This document shows positions 8,952 through 16,601 of a stretch of DNA of 33,525 nt, one piece after another. A model generated the notes under the pieces. The model saw nothing but the letters and a program-made list of their open reading frames with translations. It had not been told where the DNA came from and ran no database searches. The position numbers and the translations under genes are program-made. Source of the stretch: Bdellovibrionales bacterium RIFOXYA1_FULL_36_14 (GTDB taxonomy: Bacteria > Bdellovibrionota > Bacteriovoracia > Bacteriovoracales > Bacteriovoracaceae); the NCBI GenBank assembly GCA_001769975.1, contig MEPW01000031.1, forward strand, positions 1-33,525, read 5' to 3'. Each line of letters opens with the position of its first letter. Position 1 is the first letter of the stretch.

Positions 8952-9266
8952 ATGGAGAAAGGAAAAAAGTTTGAGTTTTGTAAGGTCGTTGATTATCAGT
9001 TAGAAGGTATCGTATCTGCGCGGGTATTGGAAAATAAAGTTGGAGGTATAACTGTTTTTGCTTTTGATAAAGGGCAAAGGCTTAGCGAACATAGCGCACC
9101 TTTTGATGCGGTTATTACGGTTTTGGAGGGGCAGGGAGAGATTGTTATTGGCGGTAAATCAAATCAATTGCAAACGGGGGATAGCATTATTATGCCAGCT
9201 AATATTCCTCACGCGGTTAATGCTATAGAGCGTTTTAAAATGATGCTGATTATGATTAAGGGATAG
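8952..9266 (+). CDS. Single-domain cupin protein
   Basis: A 104-residue small beta-barrel protein with a typical cupin core: SEHSAPFDAVITVLEGQGEI around residues 45-64 and GDSIIMPANIPHAV around 76-89. The putative metal ligands include H47 and H87; the first motif lacks the usual second His (HxH), so the metal site is only partly canonical. GAGGGGGAG is placed just ahead of the ATG. It is 13 bases after the hemerythrin gene and shares its FNR/DNR-type promoter. Small cupins next to hemerythrins may act in redox or NO-related metabolism; the reaction, if any, is not known. It ends 23 bases before purA, which converges. Confidence 0.85.
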   Translation: MEKGKKFEFCKVVDYQLEGIVSARVLENKVGGITVFAFDKGQRLSEHSAPFDAVITVLEGQGEIVIGGKSNQLQTGDSIIMPANIPHAVNAIERFKMMLIMIKG

Positions 9267-9289
9267 ATTAAGTTTACGTTATAGTAACG

Positions 9290-10570
9290 TTAAATAAAAA
9301 ACTTTCGAGCTCCCGTAAAAATAATTTCACTTCGTTCGGGACCGTAGGCAACAATGCTGATCGGGATTTTTAAAGTATCTTCAATCAGTTTGATATAAGC
9401 CCCCAGCTCCTTACTAAGAGAGCCGTTTTTAAAGGTATCATGAAAGGGAGCCATATCTGTATAGATGGGTTCTACCTCATTCATATCTATACCAGGCCAG
9501 GCACAATCAATGGTTTCACCTCGGAAGCGATAAGCGTGACAAATTTTCAAGTCAGTGAGTCTTCTTAAAACATCAACTTTGGTTAAGGCCAAAGAGGTTA
9601 AGTTGCTGGCTTTGATGGAATATTTAAGCAGTGGCAGATCAAGCCATCCGCAGCGTCTGGCCCTGCCGGTGGTGGAACCAAATTCGTTGCCTATCTTTTG
9701 AATTTTCTTTCCGAGATCATCATGAAGTTCAGTGGGAAATGGGCCTTCACCTACGCGGGTGGTATAAGCTTTAGTGATACCAACGACTTCATCGATTGAT
9801 TTTCCCATTAGACCAGCACCCGTATGAATGCCACCTATGGTGGTGTTGGAGGAGGTAACAAATGGATAGGAGCCATAATCAATATCCAGCAAAACCCCCT
9901 GGGCCCCTTCGTAAAGAATTTTTTTATGATTGCTGATACAGTTACTTAAATAACTGAAAGTATCACAGACAAAAGGTTTGACCATTTTGCCAAGTTCAAA
10001 GAGTCTGGTAGCTTCCTCTTCTACAGTGGGAAATGAAGAGTTGTAGAGGTGTTTAAAAAGTGCCTCTTTTTCTATAAGATTTTTTTTGAGCCGGGACATA
10101 AGGGTATCCTTGTCAAAAAGATCTTTTAGTTTGATTGCTTTGCGGGCCACCTTGTCTTCATAACAAGGACCAATTCCCTTACCTGTAGTGCCAATTTTTT
10201 CCGGTCCTTTGGTTTCCCTTAGTTGATCAAGCAATTTGTGGTAGCTGGTAATCACTGAGCAATTTTCAGAAACTTTTAAATTATTAAAGGTGAGATTGAT
10301 TCCGGCATTTTTGGCGTCAAGTAGTTCTGCCTTAAAAGCATCGGGATCAAAGACTACTCCGTGAGCTATAATGGAAGTGGTGTGGGGGTGTAAAATACCC
10401 GATGGAATTACATGTAGGACAATCTTTTTTTTATCAACTACAATGGTGTGTCCAGCGTTGTTTCCCCCTTGATAACGAACTACTACGTCGCATTTGGCGC
10501 CTAGCAGGTCAGTAATTTTTCCCTTACCTTCATCTCCCCATTGGGAGCCAATTATGGCTAATGTTTGCAT
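9290..10570 (-). CDS. purA: Adenylosuccinate synthetase
   Basis: Catalyses IMP + aspartate + GTP to adenylosuccinate, the first committed step from IMP to AMP. The 426-residue length is normal. The N-terminus has GSQWGDEGKGK (8-18) with catalytic D13, and NAGHTIV with catalytic H41. GTTGKGIGP and the TTGRARRCGWLDL loop, which binds IMP and aspartate, are intact. The ATG shares one base with the stop of the upstream serA-like gene (TAATG), so the two are translationally coupled, with GAGG ten bases upstream. A six-base hairpin, ACGTTA-TAG-TAACGT, overlaps its stop codon but lacks a T tract. Confidence 0.98.
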   Translation of the reverse strand: MQTLAIIGSQWGDEGKGKITDLLGAKCDVVVRYQGGNNAGHTIVVDKKKIVLHVIPSGILHPHTTSIIAHGVVFDPDAFKAELLDAKNAGINLTFNNLKVSENCSVITSYHKLLDQLRETKGPEKIGTTGKGIGPCYEDKVARKAIKLKDLFDKDTLMSRLKKNLIEKEALFKHLYNSSFPTVEEEATRLFELGKMVKPFVCDTFSYLSNCISNHKKILYEGAQGVLLDIDYGSYPFVTSSNTTIGGIHTGAGLMGKSIDEVVGITKAYTTRVGEGPFPTELHDDLGKKIQKIGNEFGSTTGRARRCGWLDLPLLKYSIKASNLTSLALTKVDVLRRLTDLKICHAYRFRGETIDCAWPGIDMNEVEPIYTDMAPFHDTFKNGSLSKELGAYIKLIEDTLKIPISIVAYGPERSEIIFTGARKFFI

Positions 10571-11517
10571 TACGCTTTTACCTCATTTAGTAAATTATTT
10601 TTTAGAAAAAATTCTTGCAGTTGATGCATGGCCATTTCACCAACGCGAAGTTGAGCTTCATCAGTACTCGCCCCAAGATGTGGAGTCATAACCAAATTAT
10701 CCAGCGATAATAATTTTGAATTAGCGGGTATTGGTTCTTCTTTAAAGACATCAAAGCCAGCACCTTTAATTTTTTTCTCTTTAAGGTGCACATAGAGGTC
10801 TTCTTCATTTACAATGCCTCCTCTGGCACAATTGATCAAGATAGCATCCGGTTTCATTAGTTCCAAATTAGTCCGGTTAATCAGATCTTTAGTTTGGGGA
10901 GCCAGTGGAACATGGATGGTTACGATATCACTTTTTTTAAAAATTTCATCCAGTGTGGCGACCTGCTTGGCGTAATTTAAATCAGTTTGTTTCACGATAG
11001 GATCATAGAAAAGTACTTGGGGTTCAAATCCAGAAATTCGTTTAGCTACAATTTGGGCGATTTTGCCAAAACCTACAAAGCCCACGGTCTTTTTCCATAA
11101 TTCGTTACCATTGAATAAAGATTTTTCCCATTTTCCAGCTTTAATTGAAGCATGGGCAAAAGCTGTTTTGCGAAGAACGGTCATCATTAATGCTATTGCA
11201 TGTTCCGCTGCCGAATTGGAGTTGGAGCCAGGAGTATTGGAAACTTTTACACCTTTTTTTTGGCAGGCAACTTTATCGATATTATCTGTTCCTTCCCCGG
11301 CCCGAATAACATATTTTAGTTGAGGTGCTTTTTCCAAAAGTTCAGCAGTGACGGTGGTTGCCGATCTAATGACTAATCCGTTCATCTTTGGAAGAAGTTT
11401 TTCTAATTCCTCTGGGGTGACTTTACTTTTGGGGTGTACTTCTAAATTACCAATGGATACTAATTGATTAAAAAGACTTTTATCAAAACCATCGGATATA
11501 ACTATAAAGGGTTTCAT
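10570..11517 (-). CDS. serA: D-2-hydroxyacid dehydrogenase, probable short-form phosphoglycerate dehydrogenase
   Basis: NAD-dependent dehydrogenase, likely oxidising 3-phosphoglycerate in the first step of serine synthesis. The frame is open to 11604, but ATG at 11517 gives a full domain of 315 residues, and the predicted promoter lies inside the longer frame, so 11517 is chosen. The NAD-binding Rossmann turn VGFVGFGKIA is at about 145-154, and the catalytic triad is present: R232 (CARGG), E260/E261 (FKEEP) and H280 (PHLGAS). The C-terminal regulatory ACT domain of long SerA forms is absent, so serine feedback through that domain is not expected. Another 2-hydroxyacid substrate is possible. 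It is coupled to purA by a one-base overlap. Confidence 0.85.
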   Translation of the reverse strand: MKPFIVISDGFDKSLFNQLVSIGNLEVHPKSKVTPEELEKLLPKMNGLVIRSATTVTAELLEKAPQLKYVIRAGEGTDNIDKVACQKKGVKVSNTPGSNSNSAAEHAIALMMTVLRKTAFAHASIKAGKWEKSLFNGNELWKKTVGFVGFGKIAQIVAKRISGFEPQVLFYDPIVKQTDLNYAKQVATLDEIFKKSDIVTIHVPLAPQTKDLINRTNLELMKPDAILINCARGGIVNEEDLYVHLKEKKIKGAGFDVFKEEPIPANSKLLSLDNLVMTPHLGASTDEAQLRVGEMAMHQLQEFFLKNNLLNEVKA

Positions 11518-11559
11518 AATGATTCCAGTCCTTGTGAATAGGTTTAAAAATTCAGCGCA

Positions 11560-11588
11560 ATTATAGTCAGCTTTAGTCCTAAAGACAA
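11560..11588 (-). promoter_or_regulatory. Sigma-70-type promoter of serA-purA
   Basis: On the minus strand TTGTCT (11588-11583), a 17-base spacer and a perfect TATAAT (11565-11560) form a strong sigma-70-like promoter. The transcript would start near 11553, about 36 bases before the chosen start codon at 11517, and this rules out the upstream in-frame start at 11604. Confidence 0.75.
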
Positions 11589-11654
11589 CGGGATTGGACC
11601 GCATTTAGAAAATAAGGTAGACAAAATAACCTTAACGCACCAACCCCTTTGAGT

Positions 11655-11999
11655 TTATGCAATTGATCGAATCTCCAATCTCATCATCAGTGCGTTTAAA
11701 GTGGCCTGAAATTCCTCGAGTGTTGGTAAATTTCCAAAATGAGTATTTTCATTTATATTTTGAGCAATAAAATCATAGATCTCAATTGGCGCAGAAACTA
11801 CCTCATTTTTTTTAAAAACTCGCCAATTCGAAGAGCCGGTTCTTTGGTGATGTTCAAATAAGTTTTCGATTAAATTTTCCCTGGACATTACCCCGATCCC
11901 TACTACTTCCATAAATGAATTCATCTCAAGGTACCAAATGCGATAATTAGATTTTTTTTCTGGGTGCTTAAATGTTTCTACAGCGATTGCCATAAACAT
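11655..11999 (-). CDS. Conserved-looking small protein of unknown function
   Basis: I recognise no family. The 114-residue product has no signal peptide or membrane segment and should be cytosolic. It contains an aromatic-rich first half (YRIWYLEM), a RENLIENLFEHHQR helix and a C-terminal helix (LEEFQATLNALMMRLEI). The frame extends to an ATG at 12035, but a perfect AGGAGG sits right before ATG 11999 (four bases) and ATG 11993 (ten bases), so one of these is the real start. A 20-base inverted repeat lies 24-43 bases upstream of the start, and a TGAACA-N16-TACAAT promoter candidate is at 12082-12055. It is divergent from murJ and stands alone. Confidence 0.68.
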   Translation of the reverse strand: MFMAIAVETFKHPEKKSNYRIWYLEMNSFMEVVGIGVMSRENLIENLFEHHQRTGSSNWRVFKKNEVVSAPIEIYDFIAQNINENTHFGNLPTLEEFQATLNALMMRLEIRSIA

Positions 12000-12022
12000 A
12001 ATGCCTCCTGGTGTGTGTGGGA

Positions 12023-12042
12023 AAAATGAATCCATTCATTTT
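12023..12042. promoter_or_regulatory. 20-bp inverted repeat, possible operator
   Basis: Arms AAAATGAAT and ATTCATTTT are perfect nine-base complements around a CC centre. The site lies in the leader of the minus-strand gene starting at 11999, just downstream of its likely transcription start near 12048, where a bound repressor would block transcription. No terminator-like T tract follows. Binding partner unknown. Confidence 0.5.
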
Positions 12043-12178
12043 CTCCATGTATAAATTGTATTTTTATAATCACACTTGTTCACGAGGATTAAACTCATTT
12101 CGTCTAACAGAAAAAAGATGGAATGTAAGAAAAGCGATGTCAAAATGTTTGTTCTGGTGACAATTTGGTTTAACTTTC

Positions 12179-13780
12179 ATGAATTTATTCGTAAAATTCT
12201 GGTCAATGGAAAATAAACAAACATCAAGTACCTCCTCGAGAGTTTTTAAATCCTCATTAAAATTGGCCGGAGCAACTTTAATAAGCAGAATTTTGGGACT
12301 AGTTCGGGAGCAAGTTCAAGCAGCTGTGTTCGGTGCCAGTGGGCTGACCGACGCTTTTAATGTCGCTTACCGAATTCCGAATATGCTCAGGGACTTGTTT
12401 GCCGAGGGTGCTTTTTCACCAGCCTTTGTTCCCGTTTTTATGGAAGCTAAAATTGAAGGGTCGAACGTGGCCAGAAGATTATTATGGTCGGTATTTCTAT
12501 TATTGTTAGTACTCACGATTATTATTGGCATTTTAATGGTTATTTTTGCGAATGAAATTGTGAGCCAGATTGCTCCCAAATTTTTAGAAGACCCCGCTAA
12601 ATTTCAAATTACTGTCACTTTGCTTAGAATCATGTCCCCCTTTTTATCTCTTGTATCTATTGCGGCCCTATTCATGGGAGCTTTGAATGCCATTAAAATA
12701 TTTTTTGTGCCAGCACTGGCACCCGCTTCCTATAATGTAGTTATGATTCTGGCGATTTTATGTCTGCCTCCTGTTTTTGCAAAGCACGGCATTATGGGTA
12801 TATATGCCCTTGGTTTGGGAGCAGTGGTGGGTGGATTTTTGCAAATTGTGGTGCAGATCCCTTTGATTATAAAAAAATCCTTAGGTCCGCTTGGACCAGT
12901 TAAAATTATCTCTCCCTACACTAAAAAGATTGCAGGAAGAATGGGGCTTGCTTTTGTTGGTGTGTCAGCCAGTCAGGTTAATATTTTTATTAATACTTTA
13001 TTGGCAACTGGGACCGTGGTGGGAGCAGTATCGTGGATGACTTATGCTTTTAGATTATTCCAATTTCCCCTAGGGATTTTGGGAGTATCTATTGGGGGCT
13101 CTAACTTAGTGCACTTTTCGGATGCTTGGAAGGCAGGTAAAAGATCAGAGGCGCTTACCTTGTTAAAATCCAGTTATCTGTTATCCCTTTTTACGATTTG
13201 TTGGGCCTTGACTATGTTATATACGATGAGTATTCCTACGGTCCATTTGATTTTTGAAAGAGGTGCTTTTTTAAGGTCAGACACTTTAGCCGTTTCAGAA
13301 CTATTGAAATATTATTTGTGGTGTCTTCCGTGTTATGGATTATTTAAAATATTTTCACCCACTTTCTATTCCATCGACAAGCCTCAAGTTCCAGTTTTCA
13401 TCTCACTTTTTTCCATATTCGTAAATATCGTGGTCTGTCTTACTTTTGTCCCGCGCTATGGATATACAATTTTAGCCATGGGAGTGAGCATATCCATCAT
13501 CGTGAATACGTTATTGCAGATTGTTTTTTTAACCAGATATTTGGATTTACCTAAAATATTTTTTCTAGATTTAAAGCTATTAAAAATAGCACTAGCTGTT
13601 GCATTTGCAGGGACGTTGACTCATTATTTAACGCTTAATTATTTTTCATATGAGACTATTTTTATAAACAAGTTGATAACTTTTGTAGTTATAGGTTGTC
13701 TCGGCTCGCTTAGTTATTTTTTAATATTATTTTTTACGGGTGAAGGAAAATTTTTAAGGAAAATGGTCAAGAGAAAATAA
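12179..13780 (+). CDS. murJ: Lipid II flippase MurJ
   Basis: Moves lipid II across the inner membrane for peptidoglycan synthesis. The 533-residue product has many membrane helices in MviN/MurJ order. The family signature MLRDLFAEGAFSPAFVPVF is at about 69-87, preceded by LARE-type LVREQVQAAVFGAS (41-54). The length fits the family (about 510-530). The ATG at 12179 has a poor ribosome site; the ATG at 12206, ten codons in (MENKQTSS), is an equally good start. It is divergent from the small gene at 11999 and followed by a 64-base gap before the next gene. Confidence 0.95.
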   Translation: MNLFVKFWSMENKQTSSTSSRVFKSSLKLAGATLISRILGLVREQVQAAVFGASGLTDAFNVAYRIPNMLRDLFAEGAFSPAFVPVFMEAKIEGSNVARRLLWSVFLLLLVLTIIIGILMVIFANEIVSQIAPKFLEDPAKFQITVTLLRIMSPFLSLVSIAALFMGALNAIKIFFVPALAPASYNVVMILAILCLPPVFAKHGIMGIYALGLGAVVGGFLQIVVQIPLIIKKSLGPLGPVKIISPYTKKIAGRMGLAFVGVSASQVNIFINTLLATGTVVGAVSWMTYAFRLFQFPLGILGVSIGGSNLVHFSDAWKAGKRSEALTLLKSSYLLSLFTICWALTMLYTMSIPTVHLIFERGAFLRSDTLAVSELLKYYLWCLPCYGLFKIFSPTFYSIDKPQVPVFISLFSIFVNIVVCLTFVPRYGYTILAMGVSISIIVNTLLQIVFLTRYLDLPKIFFLDLKLLKIALAVAFAGTLTHYLTLNYFSYETIFINKLITFVVIGCLGSLSYFLILFFTGEGKFLRKMVKRK

Positions 13781-13844
13781 TTAGTTTGGCATTATTGGGT
13801 CATATAAGTTAATATAAACAGGTTGATAGACAAAGGATAAGTAT

Positions 13845-14291
13845 ATGAAAACAGATTTTGAAACATTAAAAACACTTGCAACATATACAATTAATCACTT
13901 AATTGAAAGTAACATGATTGATTTTGATGTACAGAAGCGCGGACAGCTCATTGACTCTATGGCCACAGAGCTGGGAGTAAGTTTTGCGACCGATGAAGAT
14001 ATCAAAGATCAAGCTATTGAAGAAGTCGAAGAAAAGATGGGAAAAGATAATCTTCCAGAGGATATCACCGAATCTGAAATGTATAATCATGCCAGAAAAG
14101 AAATCATCAAAGCTTTTTCCGGAGAAAATATTGCGGGACTTTATTTAGTTGAATCTTTGCATAAGGCATCAGTTCGTTTGACCGATTATCTACTAACGGA
14201 AGAGCTGATCGACGATGTATTTGGCAGTGATGACGAAATTCAGAGTTATTTGGTCAACATAATTCGAGGATTTAGCCCTAAAAGAGGCTAA
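13845..14291 (+). CDS. Acidic cytosolic protein, possibly DUF507-like
   Basis: 148 residues, highly acidic, without signal peptide or membrane helix. The N-terminal part (LATYTINHLIESNMIDF) and the run of charged helices followed by HARKEIIKAF resemble the DUF507 proteins of Deltaproteobacteria-like genomes, though this one is longer; the assignment is tentative. AAAGGA lies seven bases before the ATG. A TTGGCA at 13786-13791 with TAATAT 18 bases on could be its promoter, giving it a separate transcript from murJ. The function of DUF507 proteins is unknown. Confidence 0.65.
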   Translation: MKTDFETLKTLATYTINHLIESNMIDFDVQKRGQLIDSMATELGVSFATDEDIKDQAIEEVEEKMGKDNLPEDITESEMYNHARKEIIKAFSGENIAGLYLVESLHKASVRLTDYLLTEELIDDVFGSDDEIQSYLVNIIRGFSPKRG

Positions 14292-14340
14292 ATAAATAAA
14301 AATTATTTTTATTTTTTATCAAAATGATATTCTATTTAAT

Positions 14341-14367
14341 TAAAGAATAGTTAGTGAATTCCGATAA
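14341..14367 (+). promoter_or_regulatory. Sigma-28 (FliA) promoter of the glycine-rich protein gene
   Basis: TAAA (14341-14344), 15 bases, then TCCGATAA (14360-14367). The FliA consensus is TAAA-N15-GCCGATAA; only the first base of the -10 differs and the spacing is exact. Transcription would start near 14374, about 50 bases before the ATG. This ties the gene to the flagellar/chemotaxis regulon. Confidence 0.72.
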
Positions 14368-14378
14368 ATCTTGGGAAT

Positions 14379-14403
14379 AAGTGGGTGTTAGAGGCAACCA
14401 CTT
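14379..14403 (+). other. 5' leader stem-loop
   Basis: AAGTGG (14379-14384) pairs with CCACTT (14398-14403), extended by TG/CA inside across one mismatch. It would form within a few bases of the predicted 5' end of the glycine-rich protein mRNA. Such 5' stem-loops often stabilise transcripts. The following TTTT is too short for a good terminator, and termination here would silence the gene. Confidence 0.45.
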
Positions 14404-14425
14404 TTAAGGTTTGTTGGAGATAAAT

Positions 14426-16093
14426 ATGAATAATCGTAGAATGACATTCGCTTTAGCCTTTTCGCTAATCCTTGTTGTTGTGAGAACAACAGGTGTGTTC
14501 GGTGAGAATGGTGATAGAAATGATGACTTTTATCAAAATAACAACAGTCCATTGTTTGGAGGTAGCTCCGAAATAATCGTGGAAAGTTATGGCGGAGGTA
14601 ATCCCTATAACAATTTCGCAAATGGGATGTCTGCGTGTTCAAGCTCGTCTTTAAGCGCTCAAGAGAGATATCATTGTAATCAAACCGTGAATCGGGTTTA
14701 TTTAACCCAAGAAGGTGTTGATTGCATTGATTGTAACATGAATACATATATGCCAGAAGAACCTGCAACCAACGGTTGGGATTTTTTAAGTAATGCTGCA
14801 TGGCCTGCCGCTTTCTTTGGTAGTACTTTGGTTACGGCTAACGCTTACGAAGATACTCAGGCCCGTTGGGCAAATACGGTTTTAAAGATTAGTGATAACG
14901 AGACAGGCGCTTACAAGTATGGCGTTGAACAATGTACCACAAGATACAATTCAACCCTTGATTATAATATGACAAGGGGATCGAACCCCTTTACCTCTGA
15001 TCAACTGGGAAGCTTAATGGATAAGTGTAACGGTTATGGTTACAACATGTTTTCTGGAATGAATGGTCTGATTGGAAGTGGTTACGGTGGAGTGTCGAAT
15101 CCATATTTAGCAGGGGGCTATTCACCAGGGTTTATGGGTGGAATAATTGGGCCTTACGCTGGTGGTGGCGCTTACATGGGAGGCGGTTACCCGGGTATGG
15201 GAATAGGAGCAGGCATTGGTGCCGGAGCTGGTATTTATTTATCGGGTGGAGCTGGAATAGGTGGTGGAATGCCCTTTATGGGATTTCCTGGAATGGGTGG
15301 AATGGGAATGGGAGGCATTGGCCTTGGTATTGGTGGCGGCATGGGAATGGGCATGGGATTTCCTGGAATTAGCGCAGGTATAGGTGGCGGAGCTTATATG
15401 GGCGGCGGAATGCCCTACATGGGTGGCGGAGCTTATATGGGTGGAGGAATGCCCTACATGGGTGGCGGAGCTTATATGGGTGGAGGAATGCCCTACATGG
15501 GTGGCGGAGCTTATATGGGTGGAGGAATGCCCTATACTGGAGCTGGCGCCGGAATTAATGCATACGCCGGGATAAATTTAGGTGGATTACTTGGTGGGAA
15601 TGGCGGAATGTATATGGGTGGTGGAAGTCCTTATATGGGATATAATCCTTATGGAGGCGGTGGATCTTATTGGGGTGGCCCAAGCATGCAATATGGACTT
15701 AATGGTCTGACTGGCTATAACCCCTACATGAGTGGACAGGGTAGTTATTGGGATCAAACCGGTGGATGGAATAATCAATCTTCCCAGTACAATCAACAGT
15801 ATCAACAATACATGCAGTATCAGCAGTATTTGCAAGAACAGCAAAATCGACAATATTCTTATCAGGCCAGAGTGTCAGGTAATGAAGTTGTCAATCAAAG
15901 AAATAATCAACTTCTTTATCAAGATTATGCAAGTGCTGGACAAAATCTTCAAAGAAGTCTCTATTCAGGACAAGGGGCATATTACGGTGGATCTCCTTAC
16001 GGAGTGGGATATATCGGCGGAAGTGTCGGATGGACTGGGGGAGCTAGCTGGGATTCCACAAATGGCGGAAGCACTTATTCTCAGAGATGGTGA
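14426..16093 (+). CDS. Secreted Gly/Tyr/Gln-rich low-complexity protein with tandem repeats
   Basis: Function unknown. GGAG six bases ahead sets the start at ATG 14426 (555 residues) rather than the TTG at 14411. The signal peptide ends near FG at about residue 26. A Cys-containing N-terminal region (six Cys up to about residue 200, including CIDC) looks folded. Then comes a long Gly/Met-rich stretch, with four 13-residue repeats GGGAYMGGGMPYM at about 320-371. After that a Gln/Tyr-rich stretch (SQYNQQYQQYMQYQQYLQEQ) and a Gly/Ser/Tyr tail follow. No membrane anchor or autotransporter domain is seen. The composition resembles adhesive, fibre-forming or phase-separating proteins. A sigma-28 promoter upstream puts it in the motility regulon. 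A structural surface or sheath role is my inference. Confidence 0.85.
   Translation: MNNRRMTFALAFSLILVVVRTTGVFGENGDRNDDFYQNNNSPLFGGSSEIIVESYGGGNPYNNFANGMSACSSSSLSAQERYHCNQTVNRVYLTQEGVDCIDCNMNTYMPEEPATNGWDFLSNAAWPAAFFGSTLVTANAYEDTQARWANTVLKISDNETGAYKYGVEQCTTRYNSTLDYNMTRGSNPFTSDQLGSLMDKCNGYGYNMFSGMNGLIGSGYGGVSNPYLAGGYSPGFMGGIIGPYAGGGAYMGGGYPGMGIGAGIGAGAGIYLSGGAGIGGGMPFMGFPGMGGMGMGGIGLGIGGGMGMGMGFPGISAGIGGGAYMGGGMPYMGGGAYMGGGMPYMGGGAYMGGGMPYMGGGAYMGGGMPYTGAGAGINAYAGINLGGLLGGNGGMYMGGGSPYMGYNPYGGGGSYWGGPSMQYGLNGLTGYNPYMSGQGSYWDQTGGWNNQSSQYNQQYQQYMQYQQYLQEQQNRQYSYQARVSGNEVVNQRNNQLLYQDYASAGQNLQRSLYSGQGAYYGGSPYGVGYIGGSVGWTGGASWDSTNGGSTYSQRW
15383..15538 (+). repeat. Four tandem 39-bp repeats inside the glycine-rich gene
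   Basis: Units at 15383-15421, 15422-15460, 15461-15499 and 15500-15538, all in frame. Units two and three are identical at every base; unit one differs at two silent positions and unit four only in its last five bases (Tyr-Thr instead of Tyr-Met). Such identity implies recent slippage, so the copy number probably varies between strains. Confidence 0.95.
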
Positions 16094-16102
16094 TTATTAA
16101 CT

Positions 16103-16510
16103 TTATCTGTTGTGAACGAGAGTCCTGATATTGTGCCTAAAAATGACCTGAATTTTATCAGTGTCAATTAGTTTATCAATAACGCCAGGCCCAAATTGAG
16201 GATGGTCGATGATATCACCTATTTGAAAAGATTTTTGAATGGAATAGGATTGAGATTTTGCCTTAGAACTATTAATAGCATTCATCCAAATATCAGCAAT
16301 AGATTCATTGGGATTGATTTGTTTAGCTTTGGCTTTTTTACTTCTAGCTTTGACTTTGGATGGGTCTTTGTAAGCATGAATGGAATCACATGTATTACAC
16401 TTAACTTTACCTATGGTACTCTCATTTTTCATGGATACAATAAGATGGGATAAGGTGAGCTTACATTTTGTGCAGTAAGAAATAACGTCCTTGCCAACAC
16501 CAATTGTCAT
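16103..16510 (-). CDS. Zinc-ribbon protein with a UvrD/CarD-like Tudor C-terminal domain
   Basis: The 135-residue protein has an N-terminal zinc ribbon (two CxxC pairs, YCTKC and KCNTC, about 25 residues apart), a basic Lys/Ala linker (KARSKKAKAKQ) and a C-terminal domain, FQIGDIIDHPQFGPGVID and onward, that matches the H-x-x-F-G-x-G-V pattern of the Tudor-like domain at the end of UvrD/PcrA and in CarD-like RNA polymerase binders. A role at the transcription or repair machinery is plausible but unproven. The frame is open from a GTG at 16552, but AAGAAGG right before ATG 16510 sets the start. It is divergent from uvrC and converges on the glycine-rich gene with nine bases between. Confidence 0.78.
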   Translation of the reverse strand: MTIGVGKDVISYCTKCKLTLSHLIVSMKNESTIGKVKCNTCDSIHAYKDPSKVKARSKKAKAKQINPNESIADIWMNAINSSKAKSQSYSIQKSFQIGDIIDHPQFGPGVIDKLIDTDKIQVIFRHNIRTLVHNR

Positions 16511-16545
16511 ATAACCTTCTTTGGTTTTAAGGAATAAAAACGGAC

Positions 16546-16574
16546 AAGACACTCTATTCTTTTCTATGTATAAA
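16546..16574 (+). promoter_or_regulatory. Sigma-70-type promoter of uvrC
   Basis: AAGACA (16546-16551), 17 bases, TATAAA (16569-16574). The start of transcription would fall near 16581, about 20 bases before the chosen uvrC start codon. The -35 is weak (four of six), the -10 good. Confidence 0.5.
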
Positions 16575-16601
16575 GTAAAGGTATTTTGTGTGGCACATAC
16601 T

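Noticed and set aside
9276-9290. Hairpin ACGTTA-TAG-TAACGT between the cupin gene and purA as a terminator
   Set aside because: Only six pairs, overlaps the purA stop codon, and no T tract follows on either strand.
11518-11604. Longer N-terminus for the serA-like gene
   Set aside because: The strong TTGTCT-N17-TATAAT promoter lies inside this stretch, so it is not translated.
13815-13840. TAAA-N14-AAGGATAA resembling a sigma-28 promoter
   Set aside because: The spacing is off by one and the ATG lies four bases after the supposed -10; the AAGGA is the ribosome site.
15383-15538. Regular repeats as a CRISPR array
   Set aside because: The repeats are directly adjacent, in frame, and code for GGGAYMGGGMPYM; there are no spacers.
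15384-16100. Long open frames in other phases across the glycine-rich gene
   Set aside because: They result from the low-complexity codon pattern and have no start signals of their own.
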